This document shows positions 8,635-16,120 of a stretch of DNA of 64,000 bases, piece by piece. The stretch is from G963663525 sp963663525 (GTDB lineage Bacteria; Myxococcota_A; SURF-8; G963663525). The translations under genes and the position numbers were made by a program. The DNA lies in the NCBI GenBank assembly GCA_963663525.2, contig CAXXHC010000004.1:744001-808000 (forward strand). The letters run 5' to 3'. Positions within the stretch are counted from its first letter, which is position 1. Every line of letters starts with the position of its first letter. The notes below the pieces were generated by a model. The model was not told the DNA's origin. It worked only from the letters and a program-made list of their open reading frames with translations, and did no database searches.

Positions 8635-9545
8635 TTACCCTCCTTCCCGCAAACACCTGATTGGGTGAAACCATGGTTTTCGGTTCGTGACGTAAAGGAA
8701 ATAACGGAAGGAACATCCTCTTCAACGTGAGTTTCCTCACAGAATTCTTTTGTAAAATCAAAACGTTCCAGCCCTGAATAGGCAGTAAATCCATTGGGAC
8801 GCACGAATGCGGCGAGGCTCAACCCGGCCTGTTTCGCCAGATCGATGGCCAGACTCGTAGGACCGGACGTGCAGGCCAGAAACGCCAAACGGGCTCTAAG
8901 CGCTTTTTGCACCATCTCGAAACTGGCACGGCTGGTGATGAATCCTAGCGTCGCCTGGGTGAGCGTTCCGTCCAACACGGCGTGACCGATAGCTTTGTCC
9001 AAGGCGTTGTGCCGTCCGACGTCTTCGCCCAGGGATAACAGACGCTGGCGGATGTCGAACAGGGCGGCGGCGTGCGTGCAGCCGGTCGGGCCGAACATTT
9101 TTTGCCGATTTTCCAGAAGATTGCGGCAGATTTGCAGTTTTTTCGCAGTGATTTGCGCGACTTTCGGAGGTGTGTACAAACGTGCGGCCACCTCTTCAAC
9201 CAGTTCACGACCATTGGCGGCGTCGTGGTCGCTGGTGTTTTCTCGGACTTTTTCCCAGCGCGCGTCGGTCAGTTGCACGAAGACGTCGTTTTCACGGGAT
9301 GCGTTTTCTTGACGAATAGCGACGATATCATCCGCGCTTTCGATCCATCCGGCGGTAAGGCACCATCCGGCGGCCAAAGCGATGTCGTCACCCGGTGTAC
9401 GCAGGGTTGTCCCGACTTGGATGTTCTGCACGAACAGTCGCATTGGTTCTTCGACGGCCACGCAATCCGGCACCGAAACGTCCCCGTCTCGGCGGACGCG
9501 GCGGGTGGAATACGTAGCAATATTGCGGTCGAACGGCATCGGCAA
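8631..9545 (-). CDS. fdhD: Formate dehydrogenase accessory sulfurtransferase FdhD, variant without CxxC
   Basis: FdhD delivers sulfur to the bis-MGD cofactor so that formate dehydrogenase becomes active. Length (304 residues) and motifs fit: VEEPMRLFVQ near the N-terminus, GPTGCTHAAALFD, GEDVGRHNALDKAIG and TSRASFEMVQKA. The CxxC pair that E. coli FdhD uses for sulfur relay is not present; the corresponding stretch reads DHDAANGREL. A Cys sits instead in TGCTHAA, where most homologues have Gly or Ala as I recall. It is the first gene of the fdh operon, its stop overlapping the fdhA start. The start at 9545 lacks a clear Shine-Dalgarno site, and the ATG two codons downstream is equally possible. 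Confidence 0.92.
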   Translation of the reverse strand: MPMPFDRNIATYSTRRVRRDGDVSVPDCVAVEEPMRLFVQNIQVGTTLRTPGDDIALAAGWCLTAGWIESADDIVAIRQENASRENDVFVQLTDARWEKVRENTSDHDAANGRELVEEVAARLYTPPKVAQITAKKLQICRNLLENRQKMFGPTGCTHAAALFDIRQRLLSLGEDVGRHNALDKAIGHAVLDGTLTQATLGFITSRASFEMVQKALRARLAFLACTSGPTSLAIDLAKQAGLSLAAFVRPNGFTAYSGLERFDFTKEFCEETHVEEDVPSVISFTSRTENHGFTQSGVCGKEGK

Positions 9546-9760
9546 CGGTCGATTCTGCAGCTAGGATGTGGAATGCGCCCACGCGGGGTGATTCGTCTGT
9601 TTCTTCACCAAGCCGGACACGGTTCCGGCGACGTTGAAATATAACAAACAATAGGACGTAGGGCAAGGATTTCCCTCAGGTGGCACAAAAAGGTTTCGTC
9701 CTGGTTCGAGGCAGCGAAGCTCCGAAGAACACGCGCTTTTTCTGTTGTCTTTCGGGAGGG

Positions 9761-11323
9761 TTATCGTTCGGAAGTTCCTGTTTTCACTTGGATGTTCATC
9801 GTTCGGTCAGAGGCTGTGGCTTTTGCCGGAATCACCAGACGCCCCAAGGAATTGAATGCGAGATCGGCGGGATTGTCGTCCAGGGTGACATCGAAACCGG
9901 CCTTTTTGGCCCAGTCGGGTATGAGAATCTCGCTTTCTCCGCATGAAGGGTCTTCTTTCCACATCATTTCGAAGGTCAACGTCGTGGGATTCCAGGAAAA
10001 TGATTCCGGTTCCCCGGCGATGGCGGAAGGCGCCACGCGCAGATATCCCGGAGAGTGGATGGTCCACGTGTCGGTGGTTTTGTCGATCAGGGCGAAGCCT
10101 TTGTCGGATTTGGAATAGATCCAGATAATCGCATTGCCCATGGAGGCATCGATGATGGAATACAGAGATATCAGGTATTCTTTCAGGTTCGGCGTGCGCA
10201 TGTCGCCGCCGATTTCGCCGAGCATCCACGGCACGTCCATGGTTTTCGACAGCTCCGCCACACGGCTCACCACCTGGCTGTCGATCGTCGGATCTTCGTC
10301 CCACAAAAGATCCAATTCCACGGTGCTGTTATAGTAATGTGGCGAAAATACACCGGAAAAACGCCCTTTCGGTCCCGGTATAGAGCTGTCGAGCGTGGCG
10401 CTGAACACCACCGCCGGTTCGAAAAAGAGAATCCGTCCGGGGAGTGCTTCGCTGACGATCTCGTGAAACCGTTCGTGAAACGGCCATAGGGCATCGCGAC
10501 CGAAATCCCCGATGTCGCACGATCCCGGAAACGGCTCGTTGAAGGTGTCGAAACCGAGCACTCGCTCGTTGTGTACGAGACGCGAGGCGATGGCGGCGGC
10601 GGCGTTTTGTTGATGTCGCTGGAGTTCCTCATCATTCCAGAATCCGTCGAAGCAGGCTTTCACTTCATCGGAAAAGTAACTGAAAAACCAGGTTTCCGCC
10701 GGTTCAAAGGTTTCGTAGTATTTTTCGTCGCAGGCCCAGTACGGAGCACCGTGGAGACCGAATCCCATGCCGAACATGTCTTGATGCATATCCACGACGA
10801 TATACAATCCCGCCTCGGCGGCCCAATCGGCAATATTTGTAACGAGGTCGCAGTATTCTTCGTCGATCTCATTCGGTTCCGGCTCGATCCGATCCCAGTT
10901 GATGACCAGCCGGATGGCATTGAAACCCGATTCCGCAATGAAAACCAGGTCGTTTTTCGCTTCCGCCGGATCTTTTTCCGACCAGTATGAAACATCTTTC
11001 GCCGGATACGCGATGCCTCGAAGCACGATGGCCCGACCGGAGGCGTCGCGAATGAAACCGTTTTCGGTCGTGTAAAGACTCTCCGAGGATGATTCGTCGT
11101 CCGTTTCCACTTCCTGAAGCATTTCGGTATCTTCGTCCCCTCCACCAGAAGGGTTCGAAGTCCCGTTGTCCTGCGTACAACGGAAAAAAACGAACGCGCA
11201 TACGAGGAGCCAGAGAAACAAATACCCCGCAGCGGACGAACTTCCTGGTTTCTTGGGATGCAAAGTTCGTATAAACATCGACTGGAGGTATTCGAAGTCT
11301 TTGAAATTACTTGGTATATTTTC
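9761..11323 (-). CDS. Membrane-anchored GH5 glycoside hydrolase, endoglycoceramidase-like
   Basis: TIM-barrel glycosidase of family GH5 (520 residues from ATG 11323). The acid/base Glu is in DTFNEPFPG (about residue 262) and the nucleophile Glu in MLGEIGGDM (about 369); the barrel opens with VLRGIAYPAKD and has VVDMHQDMFG. The FNEPFPG and DMHQDMFG pattern resembles endoglycoceramidases, which cut glycan from ceramide, but the substrate is inferred. A hydrophobic anchor (about residues 31-49, ending FFRC) followed by a Gly/Asp/Glu/Ser-rich linker suggests export and tethering; the lipobox is poor. Start uncertain: ATG 11323 overlaps the upstream stop by 17 bases, while ATG 11278 lies just before the anchor. 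A C-terminal beta-rich domain follows the barrel. Probably co-transcribed with the upstream membrane protein. Confidence 0.85.
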   Translation of the reverse strand, partial: ENIPSNFKDFEYLQSMFIRTLHPKKPGSSSAAGYLFLWLLVCAFVFFRCTQDNGTSNPSGGGDEDTEMLQEVETDDESSSESLYTTENGFIRDASGRAIVLRGIAYPAKDVSYWSEKDPAEAKNDLVFIAESGFNAIRLVINWDRIEPEPNEIDEEYCDLVTNIADWAAEAGLYIVVDMHQDMFGMGFGLHGAPYWACDEKYYETFEPAETWFFSYFSDEVKACFDGFWNDEELQRHQQNAAAAIASRLVHNERVLGFDTFNEPFPGSCDIGDFGRDALWPFHERFHEIVSEALPGRILFFEPAVVFSATLDSSIPGPKGRFSGVFSPHYYNSTVELDLLWDEDPTIDSQVVSRVAELSKTMDVPWMLGEIGGDMRTPNLKEYLISLYSIIDASMGNAIIWIYSKSDKGFALIDKTTDTWTIHSPGYLRVAPSAIAGEPESFSWNPTTLTFEMMWKEDPSCGESEILIPDWAKKAGFDVTLDDNPADLAFNSLGRLVIPAKATASDRTMNIQVKTGTSER

Positions 11324-12263
11324 CATAGTGCTTTTCCGCGCATTCCGGGCAGAGGCCATGGGAAAACTGCGCCTCCGAATGCTGACTGATGTACGTTTCC
11401 AACTGGTTCCATGAGCCTTCGTCGTCACGGATCTTCTTGCATATCGAACAGATCGGGATCAATCCTTGAAGTTTCTTGACTTCTTTCAGGGCGTCCTGAA
11501 GCTGCCGGATCAGGCGTTCTTTGTCTTTTTCGGAACGATGTCGGAACTCGATTTCTTCTTCCAGACGTCGGTTGGCGGACCCGAGTTGGATGTTTATTTT
11601 TTCCAGTGATTTCCTATAGTTGGTAATCGTCGTAATGGCCGTTCCGGCAATGACGATGTACAGGCACAGCGCGGTGAGCACAACCCGTTCGTCCAGCATG
11701 ATCGAGGCGAAAAACTCTCGATCGACGAGCAGTGGCGCATATTGGAGGATGCCGAGGTATTCCAGCAACACCATCAGAAACATCGCGATGTGTCCGACAA
11801 TAAAGAACACGATCGTATCTCGCGGACGCAAGAACCAGGCGACCATCATTGTGGTTACGAGGACGAGACCCATCATGACGGAATTCAGCGACCCACAAAA
11901 ATGCATGTGAACAAGCCAAACTGTCTGCACGAGGTAGGCGCAAACCACAATGACGGGATAAAAGCAGTTCGTGAGGTTCTGCCATCCTCGTCGATACGCT
12001 GTTTGAAAAAGGATGTACACGGTAGCGAGAATGAAAATCATGCCGAGATTGATCAGAATGCCGATTTCGAACATATCCATTTCGATCAGGTGCTGTTCGA
12101 CCACGAAATAGCGGATCGCAATCTGGAGACCGACGAACGGCGTAAACAGCATCAACAGCACGCGAATCGCCATGAAAGCTCGATTGAAGAAGATCTGTTC
12201 GAATGGCTCAATATCCAGGGGTTGGCTTTTTTCCGAAAGACTGGGTCGAGAATCGCTCTCCAT
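11307..12263 (-). CDS. Polytopic membrane protein with C-terminal CxxC/CPEC cytoplasmic domain
   Basis: A 318-residue protein with about six membrane helices (roughly residues 25-215), a coiled-coil-like charged stretch (NRRLEEEIEFRHRSEKDKER) and a C-terminal module with PICSICKKIRDDEGSW and HGLCPECAEKHYG. That module is common at the C-terminus of PAS/GAF sensor proteins in deltaproteobacteria, and its four cysteines suggest a metal site. No kinase, cyclase or receiver domain follows, so it may be a sensor that signals through a partner. The start chosen is ATG 12263, with GGAG seven to ten bases upstream; a longer frame to 12467 has a less plausible N-terminus. It overlaps the GH5 gene by 17 bases. 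Confidence 0.7.
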   Translation of the reverse strand: MESDSRPSLSEKSQPLDIEPFEQIFFNRAFMAIRVLLMLFTPFVGLQIAIRYFVVEQHLIEMDMFEIGILINLGMIFILATVYILFQTAYRRGWQNLTNCFYPVIVVCAYLVQTVWLVHMHFCGSLNSVMMGLVLVTTMMVAWFLRPRDTIVFFIVGHIAMFLMVLLEYLGILQYAPLLVDREFFASIMLDERVVLTALCLYIVIAGTAITTITNYRKSLEKINIQLGSANRRLEEEIEFRHRSEKDKERLIRQLQDALKEVKKLQGLIPICSICKKIRDDEGSWNQLETYISQHSEAQFSHGLCPECAEKHYGKYTK

Positions 12264-12501
12264 CACGTTCTCCGTTTCTGAGGATTCGATAACGGCGAAT
12301 TTTTCGCAATTCGGCAACTTACAGAAATGAATCCATCTCGTCGGCGCAGGATCCCGTCTTCCTGTCGCGCCTGGCGTTTCAACCAGTTTGGATTCCACGC
12401 GCTTGTTTTGCAAACGGTGTATGGTACCTGTTCCATTTTCGTTTTTCCTGTATGCAATTTCCAGCAAAAAAGCACTCTTTTCACACGCGGTGTGTCTTTT
12501 C

Positions 12502-12853
12502 TTATTAAACTGGCACTTAAAGCCTAACCCGGAAAATTCATGAAGAATCTACTGCGACTTGAAACCCCTTGATCTTTCACTCGTTTCCCGATTTTCATCC
12601 TCGACAGACTGTAAAGTATGCCTGCGGGTGAAAATCGGTCCAACTTCATGAAATATCTTCGGTTTTCTGCGTCTCGCTACGATCCTCATGAATAATGCGG
12701 GATAAGGCTTTTCGTCGCTCACCCTGAGTGATTTCGCGAAGCGAAATTGGTTCGAAGGGTCCCTCGATACGGCTACTTACGTCGCCTACTCGGGATGAGC
12801 GTAGATGATTTTGCTCGGTAGACATCCGGCATGTTTTAGGTGCCTGGTTAATA
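12502..12853. repeat. Family B small inverted-repeat element, copy 1, interrupted by a family A element
   Basis: The outer parts (12502-12527 and 12703-12853) together match the intact copy at 42817-42990: 23 of 26 bases in the left piece, and only two differences in the 147-base block 12707-12853 against 42844-42990. Inside it are a hairpin ATTTCGC-GAA-GCGAAAT and the CTACTCGGGATGAGCG-type sequence that I recognise from dispersed repeats in many genomes. A family A element is inserted at a TAA near the left end. Confidence 0.85.
12525..12705. repeat. Family A MITE-like element, copy 1, nested in family B
   Basis: About 175 bases bounded by TAA on both sides. It matches the inverse complement of 22103-22284 through nearly all its length. 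Terminal inverted repeats begin TAACCCG and continue into ATTCATGA. Comparison with the uninterrupted family B copy (CCTAAAGCTTTT near 42838) shows TAA once there and twice here, consistent with a 3-bp target duplication. Confidence 0.85.
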
Positions 12854-13018
12854 GTATGCAGCTTTTTCCTGTCTCGATTCTTCTCGGTACCCACGGCCAG
12901 AAAGAAGCTGGATTGCGAGTTGCAAAATCATGAAATCAGTCTTATCTTGGTTGGGGGTAGATTGCCCGCCGAATTTTTCGCGCGATTGACAAACTTCGAA
13001 GGGTTCAGGATAGGATTG

Positions 13019-14956
13019 ATGGCATTCATTTCCACTGTTTTCTGGGGTATCGTGCTGCTGGGCGTGCTGGTGCTTGTCCACGAACTGGGTCACTATCTGG
13101 CTGCGCGCCAGGTGGGTGTCCGGGTGCTGACGTTTTCCATCGGTTTCGGAAAGAAACTGTTTTCCTTCCGGCGCGGACATACCGAATACCGCGTGGCCGC
13201 CGTTCCGCTGGGCGGATACGTGCGCCTGATGGGCCACGAATTCGACGAAATCCTGCCGCCGATCGTGTTGGACGTCACACCGGGTGGCGTTGCCGAAAAA
13301 GCCGGTCTGCGTCCCGGTGATGTGCTGTTTTCCATCGACGGCAAGGAACAGAACGACTGGCAGGAAACCCGCGATTTGCTGAGTGACAGTTTCGGAGAAG
13401 AGATCCGGCTGGCTGCCGAGCGCAATGGGAAACTGCTTGATATTACATTGGAATCCGGGGATGGCTCCGAAGCTCCGGTGCCGCAAAATCCCACAACTCG
13501 CCTGGAAGCCGTCGAGGAGATGGAAGCGTCTATCGATCCTTTGGGATTGACCATCGGAGTGGATGCCGACACCGCCCGCGAAAGCTTTTCGCGAAAACCG
13601 CTGTGGGGTCGTTTCTGGGTCGTGCTGGCCGGTCCGCTGGCTTCGCTGCTGTTTCCGATTTTTATCTATTTCTTTTTCAATCTGGGTACGGGACATGTGC
13701 TGGACTCTCGCATCGGCAGCGTGTTTCCCGGCACTCCGGCGGATCGTGCAGGATTGCAACCGGGCGATTTGATTACGGAAATTTCCGGGGAGTCCGTCGA
13801 GCGGTGGAGTGAACTCGTCGCCGCCATCGATGCCCGGAAGGATCAGGATACCCAGTTGAAAGTCATGCGCGACGGCGAAAAGCTGTCCATCATCGTAAAA
13901 CCCGAAAGCCGTGAATCCCGCGACCGCCTGGGAAAAAGCACGGAGCGCGGACAGATCGGCATCGGCTATGCCCCGTTGAAAGCCATCGTGGCCGTGGGCG
14001 GTGAAAACTCTCCTGCCGCCCGTGCCGGAATCCGTTCGGGAGACACGGTGCTGGCCATCAACGGCGAACAAATCAGCCGTTACTACGAACTGCAACGGCA
14101 CCTGGACGAAATGGCCGTCAGCGGGCGCACGGTGTCGCTGAAAATCACCCGCGAGGGGGAAGCGCCCAAAGAAGTCCGGTTGACTCCCGAACTCGATGGT
14201 GAAAACGGCTACCGCACCGGACTGTATCCGGCGGACGTGCTCATCGGAAAAATTGCGCCCGACAGCGCTGCACAAAAGGCCGGGCTCAAAGCCGGAGATA
14301 TTTTCTCACGCTTCGACGGCCAGCCGATTTCCTCATGGCTGGTATTCGAGGTGCTTTTGGGTCGCCTTAAACCGCAAAGTACGCCTTTCGAACTCGAAGT
14401 GAAGCGCGACAGCGAAACGCTGACCGTGTCGGTCGCCATGCAAAAGCTTTCCAGCAAAGACCGCATGGGCAACGATCACGAGTACTGGCAGTTGGGGGTA
14501 TCTCCTGAATACAACTACCTGAAATTTTCCGAACCTTTCCTCAGAGAGGTAGACAACCGCCTCGTTTTCGCTGCCGTGCAGTCGGTTAAGGATCTCACCG
14601 ACATGATCGGATTGCAGTTGCGCATCATCCGCGAACTGGTTACCGGCGGTTTGGGGCTGAACACCGTTGGCGGTCCCATCGCCATCGTAGACCTCGCCGG
14701 GCAGGCGGCGGCGGAGGGAGCCGGGCAGTTCTTGCAGATCATGGCGCTGATCTCCGTCAACCTCGGGATTATCAACCTGTTTCCGATTCCCGTGCTTGAT
14801 GGCGGGCACCTGATGTTCTTCACGCTGGAAGCGCTGCTGCGCAAGCCGCTCAATCGAAAACTGCGTGAACGGGCCACCATGGCGGGATTCGTGTTCCTGA
14901 TGGGGTTGATCGGGCTGGTGATTATTCAGGATCTTTCCCGCTACCTGTTTTCCTGA
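13019..14956 (+). CDS. rseP: Site-2 intramembrane zinc metalloprotease RseP with four PDZ-like segments
   Basis: Membrane-embedded protease of regulated proteolysis, typically cutting anti-sigma factors after a first periplasmic cut. The zinc motif HELGH is at residues 21-25 in the first helix and the second motif, PIPVLDGGH, is near the C-terminus. At 645 residues it is about 200 longer than the usual 450. The extra length is PDZ-type sequence: four GLRPGD-like loops are visible (GLRPGDVLF, GLQPGDLIT, GIRSGDTVL, GLKAGDIFS) against the usual two. The start is ATG 13019, directly before the first helix and after AGGATAGG; an in-frame extension to 12920 is unlikely. tsaB follows after 13 bases. 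The final helices (GGFVFLMGLIGLVI-type) are present, so the protein looks complete. Confidence 0.95.
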   Translation: MAFISTVFWGIVLLGVLVLVHELGHYLAARQVGVRVLTFSIGFGKKLFSFRRGHTEYRVAAVPLGGYVRLMGHEFDEILPPIVLDVTPGGVAEKAGLRPGDVLFSIDGKEQNDWQETRDLLSDSFGEEIRLAAERNGKLLDITLESGDGSEAPVPQNPTTRLEAVEEMEASIDPLGLTIGVDADTARESFSRKPLWGRFWVVLAGPLASLLFPIFIYFFFNLGTGHVLDSRIGSVFPGTPADRAGLQPGDLITEISGESVERWSELVAAIDARKDQDTQLKVMRDGEKLSIIVKPESRESRDRLGKSTERGQIGIGYAPLKAIVAVGGENSPAARAGIRSGDTVLAINGEQISRYYELQRHLDEMAVSGRTVSLKITREGEAPKEVRLTPELDGENGYRTGLYPADVLIGKIAPDSAAQKAGLKAGDIFSRFDGQPISSWLVFEVLLGRLKPQSTPFELEVKRDSETLTVSVAMQKLSSKDRMGNDHEYWQLGVSPEYNYLKFSEPFLREVDNRLVFAAVQSVKDLTDMIGLQLRIIRELVTGGLGLNTVGGPIAIVDLAGQAAAEGAGQFLQIMALISVNLGIINLFPIPVLDGGHLMFFTLEALLRKPLNRKLRERATMAGFVFLMGLIGLVIIQDLSRYLFS

Positions 14957-14969
14957 AAGAGAATTCACC

Positions 14970-15653
14970 GTGCACGTTCCGCGTAAATTGCTGGCCCTGG
15001 AAGCCAGCGGTCGACCGATTTCCCTGGCATTGTTCGAAAATGGCCGCTGCCTTGCCGAGCGCGATAAGCGAAGCGAGGTCCGCCACAGCGCCGACCTGTT
15101 ACCCATGCTGGATGACCTGTTGAAGGAAACGGAGTGGAGTGTCAACGATCTCGACACCATCGCCGTGACACGGGGACCGGGCTCTTTCACCTCGGTGCGT
15201 ATCGCGCTGGCCACGGCGCGGGGACTGGCGTATCCTGCGGGGATTCCCGTAGTCGCCCTGAACTCGTTGGAAGTCCTTGCCGCCGAATGCCTTTCGGTCG
15301 AGAATCCTGTTGTGCTGGCCGTGCTGGACGCCCGGAAAAACCAAGTGTATGCCGCATGTTACGAGTATGGAAAGCCGTCTCGCGTTCTTCTGCCGCCAAG
15401 CTGTCTCGACCCGGAAGCGGTAGGAAATATTACCTCTGAACCGTTAACGGTCGTGGGAAGCGGTGTGGAACTGGTCCTTCCTTTCGTGAAGGCAACGTAC
15501 ACCGACGCCGATGCCTTTCCTCGTGCCGGGACTTTGGGTCGTTTGATGGTGGATTTTATCGGAGCGGGACGCGATTTCGAACCCGCTACGCCGCTGTACC
15601 TGCGCCGCTCGGAAGCGGAAGAGAAGCGCCGAAATGCGCGGGAAGCACTGTAA
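14970..15653 (+). CDS. tsaB: tRNA threonylcarbamoyladenosine biosynthesis protein TsaB
   Basis: Partner of TsaD in making t6A37 on ANN-decoding tRNAs; a catalytically inactive ASKHA-fold protein. The 227-residue length is typical. Diagnostic stretches: LLALEASGRPISLAL at the N-terminus, RHSADLLPML, and TRGPGSFTSVRIALATARGLA. It starts with GTG (14970) after GAAAGAGAA, 13 bases beyond rseP, suggesting cotranscription. The C-terminal PLYLRRSEAEEKR is the usual TsaB end. Confidence 0.93.
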   Translation: MHVPRKLLALEASGRPISLALFENGRCLAERDKRSEVRHSADLLPMLDDLLKETEWSVNDLDTIAVTRGPGSFTSVRIALATARGLAYPAGIPVVALNSLEVLAAECLSVENPVVLAVLDARKNQVYAACYEYGKPSRVLLPPSCLDPEAVGNITSEPLTVVGSGVELVLPFVKATYTDADAFPRAGTLGRLMVDFIGAGRDFEPATPLYLRRSEAEEKRRNAREAL

Positions 15654-15696
15654 GCCCTTATTTTTTTATGTTTTCTCATCGCTAAAGGAGAATCCC

Positions 15697-15915
15697 ATGG
15701 CCGCAAAGAACCCTTTGAACGACGACCAGAAAAAAGTCCTTAAAGCCTTCGGTTCCATGTCGGAACCGGTGGGAGGCAAAGCCATCACCGAAGCGACCGG
15801 TATCGATTCGAAAGACGTTACGAAGCACGTCAAAAAGCTGAAAGACGCCGGATTCATCGAATCGCCGGTGCGTTGCAAATACAGCATCACCGATCAGGGC
15901 AAAAAGGAAATCTGA
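15697..15915 (+). CDS. Small winged-helix DNA-binding protein
   Basis: 72-residue stand-alone winged helix. The sequence shows a helix-turn-helix (GGKAITEATGIDSKDVTKHV), a recognition helix and a wing (KKLKDAGFIESPV, then YSITDQGKKEI), as in ArsR/MarR-like or MCM-type winged helices. No effector domain. Start ATG 15697 follows AAAGGAGAATCCC, a strong site; a longer in-frame start at 15634 would overlap tsaB. It lies 43 bases after tsaB and may share its transcript. Function is probably transcriptional regulation; the target is unknown. Confidence 0.8.
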   Translation: MAAKNPLNDDQKKVLKAFGSMSEPVGGKAITEATGIDSKDVTKHVKKLKDAGFIESPVRCKYSITDQGKKEI

Positions 15916-16011
15916 CCTTACGGGTATATTCGCGGAAAGACGGGGGAGAGATAAAGCGCTTCTTCTCATTCGTCTTTCTGTGTATCTAACGAGAATTGTT
16001 CGCGATTTTCC

Positions 16012-16090
16012 AGGTTATAACCATGTCTTGGGGGGCATGAACCTGGGGAGCAAGTCAGGATACTTGCTCCAACGTAGCAACGTATAACCT
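16012..16090. other. Nested hairpin between convergent genes
   Basis: Outer arms AGGTTATA / TATAACCT enclose an inner hairpin GGAGCAAGT-CAGGAT-ACTTGCTCC (16047-16070). It lies between the plus-strand winged-helix gene and the minus-strand HAD-like gene, where a shared transcription stop is expected. The T-run is weak, so it could equally be a small inverted-repeat element. Confidence 0.5.
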
Positions 16091-16120
16091 ACGATAATTG
16101 TTGTTAATTTTTCGCTGTTT

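Larger units (their letters stand above)
12264..13018. other. Divergent intergenic region holding nested repeat elements
   Basis: Separates the leftward membrane-protein gene from the rightward rseP gene, so promoters for both should lie here. It contains the family B element (12502-12853) interrupted by a family A element (12525-12705), listed separately. The stretches 12264-12501 and 12854-13018 show no gene I can support; long minus-strand frames here are antisense or repeat-derived. Confidence 0.6.

Noticed and set aside
12646..12894. Short frames shared by 12646-12894 and 42923-43144 as a small protein family
   Set aside because: The shared sequence is the family B repeat itself; the frames have no ribosome site and run out of the repeat into unrelated DNA.
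12848..14275. 475-codon minus-strand frame opposite rseP
   Set aside because: It is antisense to a gene with unmistakable RseP motifs; it lacks any recognisable domain.
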